From contig CALMYQ010000148.1 of NCBI GenBank assembly GCA_937873655.1, positions 1 to 33,782 on the forward strand: a stretch of DNA of 33,782 bases, read 5' to 3'. Positions 8,801-17,122 of the stretch are shown one piece after another (position 1 is the first letter of the stretch; each line of letters opens with the position of its first letter). Origin of the DNA: an uncultured Lewinella sp. Its GTDB lineage: Bacteria > Bacteroidota > Bacteroidia > Chitinophagales > Saprospiraceae. The notes beneath the pieces were generated by a model that was not told the origin of the DNA, did not search any database, and saw only the letters and a list, made by a program, of their open reading frames with translations. The position numbers and the translations under genes were made by a program.

Positions 8801-9309
8801 GCAGGCTGCTGGCAACCGGATCCGGAGATGGAACGGCCAAACTATGGGAACTTGAAACAGGCCGGGCGTTCTGTACGATTCCAGTGCATGACAATTTCAT
8901 TATCTCCACCGTTTTTTCCGCAGACATGACCCAACTAGCCACAGGGTCAGAAGACGGAATTGTCAAAGTGTGGGGACTGACACCTCAAAGCTGGTTTAAA
9001 TTAAAGGGACATGGAAAACAATTAGCCGGAATCGGGCTCTCCGGTCTATTCGAATACGGATTGGAAGATCTTCTCGAAATCCGTCCCGAAAATGAGCATT
9101 TATTCCTTCAAACAGAAACGATCTGGCAAATTGCAGCCTTTGCAGAATTGTATAAACAAAAGGTTGCTCAAACCGGGACGCCCAAAAAAGATCACTACGA
9201 CCGTGCCCGGCGATTGTATCAGTTTTGCATTCAAAGCGGGGAGGGGGATAAGTATTTTAAAGACAAATTGGCAGAGTTGGAACACCTAGGAATGGAACAT
9301 GGTTGGTGA
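5812..9309 (+). CDS. STAND NTPase with C-terminal WD40 repeats (nSTAND1-like)
   Basis: A 1165-residue NLR-like protein. It starts with the FFGRE motif of STAND NTPases (residues 21-25), Walker A GPSGAGKTS (45-53, Lys51) and Walker B LLFDQFEELL (Asp131, Glu134-135), the signature I associate with nSTAND1. A helical and winged-helix-like part follows (FEISHDVLARVVG near 365). From about residue 512 there are 13 readable WD40 units, each with a GH...V.FSPDG...TGS.D.T.KIW pattern, and a degenerate fourteenth. This is enough for two seven-bladed propellers. A helical TPR-like tail closes the protein. STAND NTPases stay monomeric until a trigger binds the sensor repeats, then oligomerise and activate effectors. 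The WD40 part is the likely sensor and the EAD11 protein just upstream (ATGA overlap) the likely adaptor or effector. Antiphage function is inference. Confidence 0.85.
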   Translation: MINKSPFKFLDSYLKADFNIFFGREKETEQLYDALSGVKHLLVYGPSGAGKTSLIECGLRNQFSDADWLAITIRRGNNITASVFARIREQLRNPFEVDGQSLMPSDPHFEFSHAVERLFSEQFKPVYLLFDQFEELLIQGDESEQQAFFQHLQQLIYFKIPCRILLIIREEFIGHLSAFESFCPSIFQNRFRVEKMSRRSVQEVIWQILEAEPYQAHFKAHQPEKLAQAILLKLPDSQKEIELAHVQVFLDELWDRAVIEITDGIPILHTGLIRESDNLERILDLFLKKQLRELTPAHGDKKPLELLALLISERYTKLQLSVEEIEITLNKNGIATADLSHLLSDLLERRILRTLKIGEQTKFEISHDVLARVVGGNLTEEIKLRERAQEVYRVYEAREGYLSREDISYIRPFAQYFPIPEPLYLRIEASEENLTKQIQETLNKARRYYANDLANKGQIALHKGDRTVAFRIAELAYRYVDNKNVNVLNALLDAVYHNDNPSKLPIPWASNLEGHQHWVNHLAVSPNGQYVATACSDKTARIYDLNTLKNVFTLINFEKDAMAVAFSPDGKYFITGAGNKAVIWNLVSNELHRTLQGANDDISMGGLAFSPDGQLLAAACRDNTAKIWAIETGELVVNLDEHSKPVNKAIFTPDGKQLITCSGDSTAKIWNLQSQKVHFTIEGHTEGIIGLAVSQDGRKLATGSSDNSVKIWNIETGALMWSLEGHKDSVLSVAFSPDGKQLATASYDKTAKIWEIDESLNNPARIVAEIIGHTDSVRCVAFSTDGRKLITGSMDKTAKVWDLQSGAEALILDGHTDGVYETEFSQDGEMLTTASYDDQIITWSLKTGQTLNIKGGINYYFDKSKSISPNGRYLAEGFHDHDVYIIDLETKNITLQLKGHNDKVFGVAFSPDGRYLASGSKDGISKIWDLSSGKAIQSLEGHSNTITCVAFSPDGKLIVSGSYDHTARVWDTSTGKTILVLEGHSMSVDTAAFSPDGRLLATGSGDGTAKLWELETGRAFCTIPVHDNFIISTVFSADMTQLATGSEDGIVKVWGLTPQSWFKLKGHGKQLAGIGLSGLFEYGLEDLLEIRPENEHLFLQTETIWQIAAFAELYKQKVAQTGTPKKDHYDRARRLYQFCIQSGEGDKYFKDKLAELEHLGMEHGW
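7348..9014 (+). repeat. WD40 repeat array within the STAND protein
   Basis: Coding repeat of about 40-45 residues per unit, 13 clear units plus one degraded. Units 5-7 and 10-12 are the closest to consensus, whereas units 2, 9 and 13 lack the GH dipeptide. Blade 9 (after GGINYYFD) is the most divergent of the central units. The DNA copies are diverged, so this is not a recent expansion. Confidence 0.85.
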
Positions 9310-9452
9310 TTTTCTGAAGCTGCCAGGTCTTAACTTAACCGTTTCAGTGAATTCGAATGACTTCTTTTGAAAATTAAATCATAAATCCCCCAAAACCACC
9401 CCAACAAATAAAAACCCCTCCGTTTTTCTCCAAAAAACCGTACTTTTCATCC

Positions 9453-10901
9453 ATGAAAGTCAATTTCTCCAGGATCGAAGACGTCCAGTACGTATTGGAT
9501 CAGCACAAGGCCGTCAAGCTGTTGCGCAAACAACACGCGCCCTTGATCATTGCTTTTCTGTGGTCGGCTTTCAAGGAAGTGCACCGCCAGGCTTACGGCA
9601 GCCGGGAGCTCACCAGCCTCCTGTCTGATTACCTCTTTTTTGCCAATGAAGGGGAACCGCAATACCCCAAACCGGCCAGAACCTACCTGGAAGAATGGAC
9701 CCAGGAAGGCTTCCTTCGCCAGTTTTATGAGGGCAATGACGAGGAGGCTACCTTCGAGCTCACCCCCGCTACCGAGCGGGCCCTCCTTTGGATCACCGAA
9801 CTCGACAAACGGGAATTTATCGGCGCCGAATCCCGGCTGCTGCAGGTATTCCAGCAATTGCGCGACCTGGCCATCGGCAGCGCCCTGACCAAACAGGAGC
9901 GCCTGGAGCAATTGCTCGAACAACGCGAAGCCCTCGACAAGGAGATCCTGGCCATTGATAATGACGAATTTGACCGGCTTGATCCCACCCGGATCCGGGA
10001 ACGCTATGCCCTGATCGAAGAAACCGCCGGCAAATTATTGTCCGACTTCCGCCAGATCGAAGATAATTTCCGCCAGCTCAATGCCCGGGCAAGGGAAGAA
10101 CAGATCACCCGGCAAAGCAGCCGCGGCCTGGTGCTCGACGAGATCTTTTCGGCCCAGGATGCCATTATGGAAACCGACCAGGGCAAAACCTTTCACGCCT
10201 TCTGGGCTTTTCTCATGGACCAATCCCGGCAGGAAGAACTCGATAAGCTGGTCAGGCAGGTTTTCGACCAACCCGAACTGTCCGGCACCTGGGGGCACTC
10301 CGTTCTGCCGCGTCTGAAAATGTCCCTGGTGGAGGCCGGTGACCGCGTAAACAAAACGACCGACCGGCTGGTGGAACAACTCCGGCGATTCCTGGCGTCC
10401 AGGGCTTTCCTGGAAAACAAACGCGCCGGCCAGATCATCGAGGAAATTGAACAATTGGCGCTCAAAGTGAAAAATAATCCGCCGTCCGGGTCGTCTTTTG
10501 TTGAACTCGAAGGCAAACCCAACGTCCACCTGCTCATGGACCGGGGTTTGTTCCAACCGCCTGAAATCCTCAACCTGGATAACGGCCCGCTTTCAGTCGG
10601 CGACGCGGTAGATGTGGTCGCCAGCGGTTTATACGAACAGCTCTATATCGATCCGGCAGAGCTGAAAGGCCGGATCAAGGTGCTATTGCGGGGGCGGGAT
10701 CAGATCAGTCTGCGCCAGATCACGGAGGAGATCCCAATTGAAAAGGGGCTGAGCGAACTGGTAGCTTATTTCGGCCTGGCAACCAGCCTGGAGCAAAAAC
10801 AAAAAGCAGTCATCAACGAGGACCTGACCGAATCCATAGTTTACCACAAAAGCGGGCGCGATTATCGGATCGACCTGCCGCAAACGCTCTTTTTAGCATG
10901 A
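9453..10901 (+). CDS. jetA: Wadjet protein JetA (DUF3375)
   Basis: A 482-residue DUF3375 protein, the kleisin-like subunit (MukF/MksF analogue) of the Wadjet SMC complex. The N-terminus (DVQYVLDQHKAVKLLRKQHA) and the helical middle with SSRGLVLDEIF and TDQGKTFHAFWAFLMD are typical of DUF3375. A winged-helix C-terminal part follows (residues about 390-482). With JetB it bridges the heads of the JetC ATPase. Wadjet recognises and cleaves circular plasmids by loop extrusion and so limits transformation. The gene opens the operon: 143 bp separate it from the upstream STAND gene and its stop overlaps jetB as ATGA. A weak TACTTTTC box ends 4 nt before the ATG, too close to be a normal promoter. The length agrees with other JetA proteins. 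Gene order supports a type I Wadjet. Confidence 0.9.
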   Translation: MKVNFSRIEDVQYVLDQHKAVKLLRKQHAPLIIAFLWSAFKEVHRQAYGSRELTSLLSDYLFFANEGEPQYPKPARTYLEEWTQEGFLRQFYEGNDEEATFELTPATERALLWITELDKREFIGAESRLLQVFQQLRDLAIGSALTKQERLEQLLEQREALDKEILAIDNDEFDRLDPTRIRERYALIEETAGKLLSDFRQIEDNFRQLNARAREEQITRQSSRGLVLDEIFSAQDAIMETDQGKTFHAFWAFLMDQSRQEELDKLVRQVFDQPELSGTWGHSVLPRLKMSLVEAGDRVNKTTDRLVEQLRRFLASRAFLENKRAGQIIEEIEQLALKVKNNPPSGSSFVELEGKPNVHLLMDRGLFQPPEILNLDNGPLSVGDAVDVVASGLYEQLYIDPAELKGRIKVLLRGRDQISLRQITEEIPIEKGLSELVAYFGLATSLEQKQKAVINEDLTESIVYHKSGRDYRIDLPQTLFLA

Positions 10902-11482
10902 CGGGAAACGTACAAACAGAGGAATTCGGCATCCCGGCCGTATTTTTACTGAAGGGCATCCTTTACCGGCGCCAGGAAGAGGCCTGGAACCTGCTGCTCC
11001 GCTACCGGCAGCGCCTGCAGGACTATTTTGCTGTACTGGATCTGGAGCTGTTCGTGGATGAAGGCGAAGGCTACGCCTACCTTCGGCAGCGGGAACATGA
11101 TCAGGAAACCGAAAATCATTTTCCGCGCCTGATGAGCCGCCGGACGCTTTCCTACCCCATTACCCTCCTGCTGGTGCTCCTGCGCAAACGCCTGCTCGAA
11201 TTCGAATCGGAAGGCAACGAAACGCGCCTCGTGCTCAGCCTGGGCGACATTGTGGAAATGATGCGCATCTATTGGGATGAACTGGATACCAACGAACGAA
11301 AACGGGAAGACCAGCTCCAGTTGCACATCAAAAAACTGGAGCTTTACGGGTTCCTCAAACCGCTCAAAGCGGAAAAAGAACGCTATGAAGTGGGCCGAAT
11401 ACTCAAAGCCTACGTGCCGGTAGAAAAATTGAATGAAATACTGACCGAATTGAAAACCTACGCGCAGGAGCGGGCCGAATAA
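10898..11482 (+). CDS. jetB: Wadjet protein JetB (DUF4194)
   Basis: A 194-residue DUF4194 protein, the KITE (MukE/MksE-like) subunit of Wadjet, built from winged-helix domains. Visible family-like segments are LLKGILYR near the N-terminus, YAYLRQRE near residue 61, and RRTLSYPITLLLVLLRKRLLEFE (about 80-102). It should bind the JetA kleisin and clamp DNA on the JetC heads. The ATG overlaps the jetA stop as ATGA, and jetC begins 6 bp after its own stop, so stoichiometric co-translation is expected. The family call rests on size, position between DUF3375 and the SMC-like gene, and these segments. Confidence 0.88.
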   Translation: MTGNVQTEEFGIPAVFLLKGILYRRQEEAWNLLLRYRQRLQDYFAVLDLELFVDEGEGYAYLRQREHDQETENHFPRLMSRRTLSYPITLLLVLLRKRLLEFESEGNETRLVLSLGDIVEMMRIYWDELDTNERKREDQLQLHIKKLELYGFLKPLKAEKERYEVGRILKAYVPVEKLNEILTELKTYAQERAE

Positions 11483-11488
11483 TCTGAT

Positions 11489-14400
11489 ATGTTACTGGAT
11501 CTGAACTCGAATATAGACAACCAACGCGCAGGATACAGGCTGCAGCAACTTGAAGTGCTCAATTGGGGAACCTTTGACAAACAGGTATGGACCATCAATC
11601 CGCAAGGCAATAACGCCCTGCTGACCGGCGATATCGGGTCCGGCAAATCAACCCTGGTGGATGCCATCACCACCCTCCTGGTCCCCTACCGGAAGATCAC
11701 CTACAACAAAGCCGCCGGCGCCGGCAGCCGCGAACGAAGCCTGCTCAGTTATATCAAAGGCGCCTACAAGAACGAAAAGGTGGTCCAGTCCAGCAAAGCC
11801 CGCGACGTATACCTGCGCACGGGCAAAGAACATTTTACCGTATTGCTGGCCGTTTTTTTCAATGAGGGCTACGGGCAATCCGCTTCATTGGCCCAGGTCT
11901 ACTGGCTGAAAAACGACACCGTTGAGCGTTTTTTTGTGCTGGCTGAAAATGAAATGAGCATCGTAAAGGACTTCAGCGACTTCGGCGCCCAGATCATGCG
12001 ACTAAAAAAAGGACTTCGCCAAAGAAAATACACCGAGGTTTACGACCATTTCAACGATTATTCGGATCGCTTCCGCCAGATCTTCGGCATCCGGCAACCG
12101 GAAGCGATGGACCTCTTTTACCAGACCGTTTCCATGAAATCGGTGGGCAACCTGACGGATTTTGTCCGCGAACAGATGTTGGGGCAAACCGATATCCAGA
12201 CCAAGATCGATGAATTGATGAGCCGGTACGGCGACCTGACGGAAGCCCACCGCGCCGTTCAACGCGCAAAAGAACAGCTCGGCATGCTTTCCCCCCTGAT
12301 GGAAGACGCCGGTCAACTCGAAGCAACCTTCCGGGAGATCGAACAGCTCGAAGCCGTGCTGGAGGAAATCCCTCGTTTTTTTGCCCACCGGCAGGTACTG
12401 GCCTTACAGCAACAGCTGAAACAACTCCACTTCCATTGGCAGCAGAATGAGGCCCGGCTGGATGAACACGCCCAACAACTCAAACAGCAGCGGCAGGATC
12501 TGTCCAGGCTCGAAAACCTCCGTTCGCAATTGGGGGTCAATCAGCAGTTGGAAAGCATCCGTATGGAACTCGACCAACGCCGCCATGAAAAAGCACAACG
12601 GCAGCAGCAGGCCGACACCTATGCCGAAACCTGCCGGAGCCTGCAGAACAGCTACCTCCCGCACGAAGCGCCGAATCTGGGAATACCTTCAGACGCCGCA
12701 GCATTTTTGGAACAGCGGCAGTGGGCTGAAAATAACCTCGATCAACTGACCGCGGAACTGGACCTGCTCCGCGACCAGCTGCAACCCCTCCATGTGCGCA
12801 TCGACCACCACCGGAAACAGGTCGATGAACTGGAAACCGAACTGCATTCCCTCCGCAAACGCCCCACGCAGATACCGCAACAAAACATGGAATTGCGCGC
12901 GCGTATTCTGGACGCCCTGCACCTGCCCGAAGCGGAATTGCCCTTTGCCGGAGAACTCCTCCAGGTGCGGGAAGGGGAAAAAGACTGGGAAGGCGCCATC
13001 GAGCGGCAGCTCCATAACCTGGGGCTGAGCATGCTGGTTCCCGACCGGCATTACCGGGTCGTCAGCGATTATGTCGACCGCCTTCATCTCGGCGGCAAAC
13101 TGACCTACCTGCGCACGTTGGAACACCATCGTCCGCCACAGGAAGAGCCCGCCCCGAATTCCCTGGTCCACAAGGTCCGCATCAAGGAAGAAACCGAATT
13201 TTATGCCTGGCTGGAAACCGAGTTGCACAGCCGTTATGATTACGCCTGCTGCGAAACAATGGAGGAATTCCGGCGCGCCCACCAGGCCCTGACCCGCAGC
13301 GGACAGAGCAAGGCCGGCCGGATCAGCCATACCAAAGACGATCGGTACAACGTAAACGACCGCCGCCGGTATATACTTGGATGGAGCAACAAGGAAAAGA
13401 TCGCCGCCCTGGAAAGCAACCTGGAGACGGAAACCGGCGCGTTGAACGAGGCCGTTCGCGAACTGGAAACCCTCCGAAAAAAAGAGCGCCGCCTGGGCGA
13501 ACGCAGGGATGGGTTGCTGAACCTGTTGCAATTCAAAAATTTTGAAGCGTTGAACGTCCGGTCCGTCGCCATCCGGATCCAGGAATTGACGGACACCCAG
13601 CGGCGGCTCGAAGCCGGGTCCCGGGAATTGAAAGACCTCCAAACCCAGATCGCAGGACTTTCCGCCCGGATGGATGAAACCGAAAAAAACAAACAAAAGC
13701 TGATCAGGGAGAACGGGTCGCTGGAAAACAACCTGACCCGTACGGCCCAACAGATTTTTGAATTTCTGGAAGTGCTGGGTCAGCCGGCCCCGGAAATTGA
13801 CCGGTCTGCAGAAGGTTTGCCGACCAGCATGAACCAGTTGGCGGAACAATTTACCCGGATCGACGTCCCCGATCTGCCGGCTTCCGCTGCCCTTAAAAAA
13901 TTCCTTGGCGCCGGGCCGCTTTCCGATAACCCCGACAACCTTAAAGCCGAAGAACAAAAACTGCTGGACCAGATCCAGGGGCCCCGCGGCCTGCTGAAAC
14001 GCAGCAATGACAAGGTGGGCAAATTGACCCAGTCCATCAGTGTGAAGATGAATGATTTCAGAAACAAATATCCCGAAGAAACACAGGAGGTGGATGCCGA
14101 TCCGCGATCCATTCCCGAATTCAGGGAATTGCACAACAGGCTCCTCCAGGACGATCTTCCCCGGCATGAAGGGCGCTTCCGCGAATTGCTCAAACAGGGG
14201 ACCATCCGGAGCATCCTCACCTTTAAATCCAAATTGGAGGAATACGAGCGGGATATCGTGGAAAAGATCTACAAGATAAACACCCATCTCCGGGAGATCG
14301 ACTATAACCCGGGCACCTATATATGCATCGCGAAGGAAGAAGTGCGTAGCGAGGATATTCTCGGTTTCAAACAGGATCTGCGGGCTTGTCTCAGCGATGT

Positions 14401-14965
14401 TTACGGCGATTCCGACGATATTTATACCGAAGAAAAATTCTTTCAGGTTAAAAAATTACTGGACCGTTTCCGGGGTGAAAATGAAGAAGACAGCCGCTGG
14501 ACCCGCCGCGTGACCGATGTCCGGGAGTGGTATACCTTCGGAGCGGAGGAACGGTGGCGCGAAAACGACGAAGCGCACGAATACTTCAGCGATTCCTCCG
14601 GCAAATCCGGCGGGCAAAAGGAAAAACTGGCCTACACCATCCTGGCATCCGCCATCGCCTTCCAGTTCGGCCTGGAATGGGGCCGTTCCCGCGACCGCTC
14701 CTTCCGCTTTGTGGTCATCGATGAAGCCTTTGGGCGCGGTTCGGATGAGAGTACCCGGTACGGGCTCCAGCTTTTCGAGCGCCTCAACCTCCAACTGCTC
14801 ATCGTAACGCCCCTGCAAAAGATAAATGTGATCGAGGATTATATCAATGCGGTTCACTACGTATCCAATCCCAGCGGGCAGCAATCCATGGTGCGCAACA
14901 TCAGCAAGGCGGAATACGAGGCCGAAAAAGCCCGGTATTATGCCCGGCAAAACGCAGATAAATGA
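11489..14965 (+). CDS. jetC: Wadjet SMC-like ATPase JetC
   Basis: A 1158-residue SMC/MukB-like ATPase, the motor of Wadjet. Walker A is GDIGSGKST at residues 47-55. Two long coiled-coil arms rich in Gln, Arg and Glu run over roughly 230-450 and 630-740, around a hinge-like region (about 470-600). The ABC signature SGKSGGQ lies near 1035-1041 and Walker B, VVIDEAFGRGS, near 1074. ATP hydrolysis by the dimer drives DNA loop extrusion until the complex stalls on a small circle, which JetD then cuts. The gene is complete and its stop overlaps jetD as ATGA. It is strongly GC-rich compared with the gap at 3.8-4.4 kb, which may mean the operon has a different history (inference). Confidence 0.93.
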   Translation: MLLDLNSNIDNQRAGYRLQQLEVLNWGTFDKQVWTINPQGNNALLTGDIGSGKSTLVDAITTLLVPYRKITYNKAAGAGSRERSLLSYIKGAYKNEKVVQSSKARDVYLRTGKEHFTVLLAVFFNEGYGQSASLAQVYWLKNDTVERFFVLAENEMSIVKDFSDFGAQIMRLKKGLRQRKYTEVYDHFNDYSDRFRQIFGIRQPEAMDLFYQTVSMKSVGNLTDFVREQMLGQTDIQTKIDELMSRYGDLTEAHRAVQRAKEQLGMLSPLMEDAGQLEATFREIEQLEAVLEEIPRFFAHRQVLALQQQLKQLHFHWQQNEARLDEHAQQLKQQRQDLSRLENLRSQLGVNQQLESIRMELDQRRHEKAQRQQQADTYAETCRSLQNSYLPHEAPNLGIPSDAAAFLEQRQWAENNLDQLTAELDLLRDQLQPLHVRIDHHRKQVDELETELHSLRKRPTQIPQQNMELRARILDALHLPEAELPFAGELLQVREGEKDWEGAIERQLHNLGLSMLVPDRHYRVVSDYVDRLHLGGKLTYLRTLEHHRPPQEEPAPNSLVHKVRIKEETEFYAWLETELHSRYDYACCETMEEFRRAHQALTRSGQSKAGRISHTKDDRYNVNDRRRYILGWSNKEKIAALESNLETETGALNEAVRELETLRKKERRLGERRDGLLNLLQFKNFEALNVRSVAIRIQELTDTQRRLEAGSRELKDLQTQIAGLSARMDETEKNKQKLIRENGSLENNLTRTAQQIFEFLEVLGQPAPEIDRSAEGLPTSMNQLAEQFTRIDVPDLPASAALKKFLGAGPLSDNPDNLKAEEQKLLDQIQGPRGLLKRSNDKVGKLTQSISVKMNDFRNKYPEETQEVDADPRSIPEFRELHNRLLQDDLPRHEGRFRELLKQGTIRSILTFKSKLEEYERDIVEKIYKINTHLREIDYNPGTYICIAKEEVRSEDILGFKQDLRACLSDVYGDSDDIYTEEKFFQVKKLLDRFRGENEEDSRWTRRVTDVREWYTFGAEERWRENDEAHEYFSDSSGKSGGQKEKLAYTILASAIAFQFGLEWGRSRDRSFRFVVIDEAFGRGSDESTRYGLQLFERLNLQLLIVTPLQKINVIEDYINAVHYVSNPSGQQSMVRNISKAEYEAEKARYYARQNADK

Positions 14966-16155
14966 TCAGCCCTGAAGCCATCGTTCAACAGGCTGAAACC
15001 TGGTGGCCGGAAGTCTTGCGCACTACGCTCACAGGAGAGGCATTCTTTCCCCGGTCGCTGAATCGGATCGATAAGGTCAGGCCCAATCAGCGCCTGGAGG
15101 AATTTGACCGCATCCGGGCCGAACAGGAGGCGCTCCTGGCAGGATCAAAGGCCCGCAACGACAAGGGGTATACCCTTCACTGGGAAGAGCGAAACTACCG
15201 CAATGTCGGCCGCAATCGGTTCATTGCAGGCGTCAGCATCGATACCCTCGAAGATTATCTGCATTTGCTGCGCCGCGGAGCCGTTCATCGCCGGTTTGTA
15301 GACGACGCGGCGCTCATTTTGCGGGAAATTCCCCAACTGCAGGACTGGAGCATACAAAAGCCCCTGGACATTGAAGCCTGTCACGGGCACTGGCCGGAGC
15401 TGCTCCTCACCGTCCGTTATTTTATGGACGAACACCGGCCCGGCCGGTTTTATATCCGGGAATTGCCGCTGGCCCTGCCCACCAAATTCATCGAGACCCA
15501 CCGCAAAATACTGGCTTCGATGCTGGATGCCGTATTGCCGCCGGACCGGATTGACGAAAACTACCGGGGGGTGCAGCAATTCGAACAGCGCTACGGCCTG
15601 AAATACCGGCAGCCCATGGTACGGTTGCGCCTGTTGGACGCCGGTCTGGCCCGGCAGTACTTCAGCGGACTGGACGACCTGAAAATCCCCCTGAACGATT
15701 TTGCACAGCTTTCCATGCCCATACAGAAGGTCGTCATTTTGGAAAACAAAACCAATTTTTCCAACCTGATGAACTTCCTCACCCTGCCGCAGCATCCGGG
15801 CACCGCGGGCATTTTCGGCAGCGGTTTCGGGCTCGGTTTGCTGAAGGACATTGATTGGCTCCGAAAAGCGGAAATCTACTATTGGGGCGATCTCGACGCG
15901 CACGGCCTCCAGATCCTGTCCCAATTGCGGGGCTATTACCCGCAAACCCGGTCATTTTTGATGGACAGGGCTACCCTCGACGCCTTTCCCGAATACCACC
16001 TCACGGACGCCCCGGAGAGTACGGCCGGTATTCTCCCCAACCTGACCGAAGATGAACAAGCATTATTCGACTATCTGAATACCAATCGGTTGCGGCTTGA
16101 GCAGGAACGGATTCCGCTGGCCTACGTATTGACACGGCAAAAAGAGCTCGGGTAG
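14962..16155 (+). CDS. jetD: Wadjet nuclease JetD (DUF3322/DUF2220, Toprim)
   Basis: A 397-residue topoisomerase-VI-like nuclease subunit. The N-terminal half matches DUF3322 (TWWPEVLRTTLTGEAFFP, later RELPLALPTKFIE near residue 165), and the C-terminal half is a Toprim domain. The catalytic residues are visible: Glu261 in VVILENKTNF and Asp310/Asp312 in WGDLDAHG. JetD cleaves the plasmid DNA trapped by JetABC and is the effector of the system. All acidic metal ligands are intact, so the operon looks functional. The start overlaps the jetC stop as ATGA. An AraC-type regulator begins 15 bp after the stop in the same direction; nothing else ties it to Wadjet. Confidence 0.92.
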   Translation: MISPEAIVQQAETWWPEVLRTTLTGEAFFPRSLNRIDKVRPNQRLEEFDRIRAEQEALLAGSKARNDKGYTLHWEERNYRNVGRNRFIAGVSIDTLEDYLHLLRRGAVHRRFVDDAALILREIPQLQDWSIQKPLDIEACHGHWPELLLTVRYFMDEHRPGRFYIRELPLALPTKFIETHRKILASMLDAVLPPDRIDENYRGVQQFEQRYGLKYRQPMVRLRLLDAGLARQYFSGLDDLKIPLNDFAQLSMPIQKVVILENKTNFSNLMNFLTLPQHPGTAGIFGSGFGLGLLKDIDWLRKAEIYYWGDLDAHGLQILSQLRGYYPQTRSFLMDRATLDAFPEYHLTDAPESTAGILPNLTEDEQALFDYLNTNRLRLEQERIPLAYVLTRQKELG

Positions 16156-16159
16156 CCTT

Positions 16160-16167
16160 TACTTTTG
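16160..16167 (+). promoter_or_regulatory. TAnnTTTG box directly before the AraC gene
   Basis: TACTTTTG matches the -7 consensus except for the following base (A, not C or T). It ends 3 nt before the ATG at 16171, so transcription from it would yield a leaderless or internally started message. It may be chance. Confidence 0.25.
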
Positions 16168-16170
16168 AAT

Positions 16171-17028
16171 ATGAAAAAAATTCCGGTCCGCAACATCCAT
16201 TCGACAAAAGAATCAACATCCGGGCGTTTCAACATCCGGAGGGTCCAGGATATACTCGGCGGTCGTGATCTGCAGCACGATCTTCACCGGCACAACTTCT
16301 TTTTCATTCTCGCCGTCCAAACCGGGCAGGGTCATCACGAAATTGATTTCACGCCTCATCCTGTCGTTGACAAGAGCCTCTTTTTCCTTCGCCCCGGACA
16401 GGTCCACCAACTTCAGTTGACGGCAGGCTCCGTAGGCTATTTAATGGAATTCGATACTGCATTTTACCGCCCTGCCAATAAAGCCGCGGTCCAGCGGTTG
16501 CGTAAGGCAAGCAATAAGCATTTTTGCCTGCTGGAAGCCGGCAATTTTGAAAAGCTGAATACGATATTGTCCGGCATCTTTGCGGAATTTACCGGCAAAC
16601 TGGACGGTTTTGAGGAGGTCATCAAAGCCAGTCTGGAAATTTTCTTCATTGAATATGTCAGGCAAAGCTCCGGCCCCGCAGGCACGGCTGCTCCTTCCGG
16701 CGCCTACATGCAGGAGCGGTTTGAGGAATTCATTGAATTAATGGAAACGCATATAGCCTCGCACAAGCAGGTATCAGCCTACACCGAATTCATGAATCTC
16801 TCGTCCTATCAGCTGAATGAAGTAACCAAAACCGCTGTCGGCAAGACCGCTTCCGCGCTCATTGATGAATACATCCTGCTCGAAACCAAAAGATATTTGC
16901 TTGCCACCGCCAATCAGGTTAAGGAAGTAGCCGATCAACTGGGTTATGATGATGTTTCCTACTTTATCCGGTTCTTCAAAAAACACACGGGATACTCACC
17001 GGAAGCCTTTCGGAAGAATTTTAAATAA
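16171..17028 (+). CDS. AraC-family transcriptional regulator
   Basis: A 285-residue regulator. The N-terminal half is a cupin-like sensor (HDLHRHNFFFILAVQTGQG near residues 37-55, then FLRPGQVHQLQL) and the C-terminal ~100 residues form the double helix-turn-helix of AraC/XylS proteins, ending in VKEVADQLGYDDVSYFIRFF and GYSPEAFRKN, the conserved second HTH and tail. The first HTH (SSYQLNEVTKTAVGKTASALI) is also readable. ATG 16171 is preferred to a TTG two codons upstream. The likely target is the downstream cluster of small membrane protein, flavoprotein and DUF4386 genes, as AraC genes often precede the operon they control (inference). It follows jetD by 15 bp, but the sensor domain suggests metabolite control, not defence. 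Confidence 0.9.
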   Translation: MKKIPVRNIHSTKESTSGRFNIRRVQDILGGRDLQHDLHRHNFFFILAVQTGQGHHEIDFTPHPVVDKSLFFLRPGQVHQLQLTAGSVGYLMEFDTAFYRPANKAAVQRLRKASNKHFCLLEAGNFEKLNTILSGIFAEFTGKLDGFEEVIKASLEIFFIEYVRQSSGPAGTAAPSGAYMQERFEEFIELMETHIASHKQVSAYTEFMNLSSYQLNEVTKTAVGKTASALIDEYILLETKRYLLATANQVKEVADQLGYDDVSYFIRFFKKHTGYSPEAFRKNFK

Positions 17029-17078
17029 GTCCTATTCTACTTCAAAACCGTCCTACCACCTCCCCCTTTTGCGGACTG

Positions 17079-17086
17079 TATTTTTG
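17079..17086 (+). promoter_or_regulatory. -7 promoter box (TAnnTTTGY) for the flavoprotein cluster
   Basis: TATTTTTG followed by T fully matches TAnnTTTGY. It lies 36 bp upstream of the small membrane-protein start, a typical leader length for Bacteroidota. No -33 TTTG at the expected spacing was seen, which would fit an activator-dependent promoter, for example by the AraC protein (inference). Confidence 0.5.
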
Positions 17087-17122
17087 TGGTCGATAAAGTT
17101 ATTGATCAAAAAAGTAATTGAA

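Noticed and set aside
9441..9448. TACTTTTC as a jetA promoter box
   Set aside because: It lacks the final G and lies only 4 nt before the start codon, so it is not credible as a normal promoter.
12689..14287. Long open frame of 532 codons on the minus strand inside jetC
   Set aside because: It is antisense to a clear SMC-like gene, arises from GC-rich third positions and has no recognisable domain.
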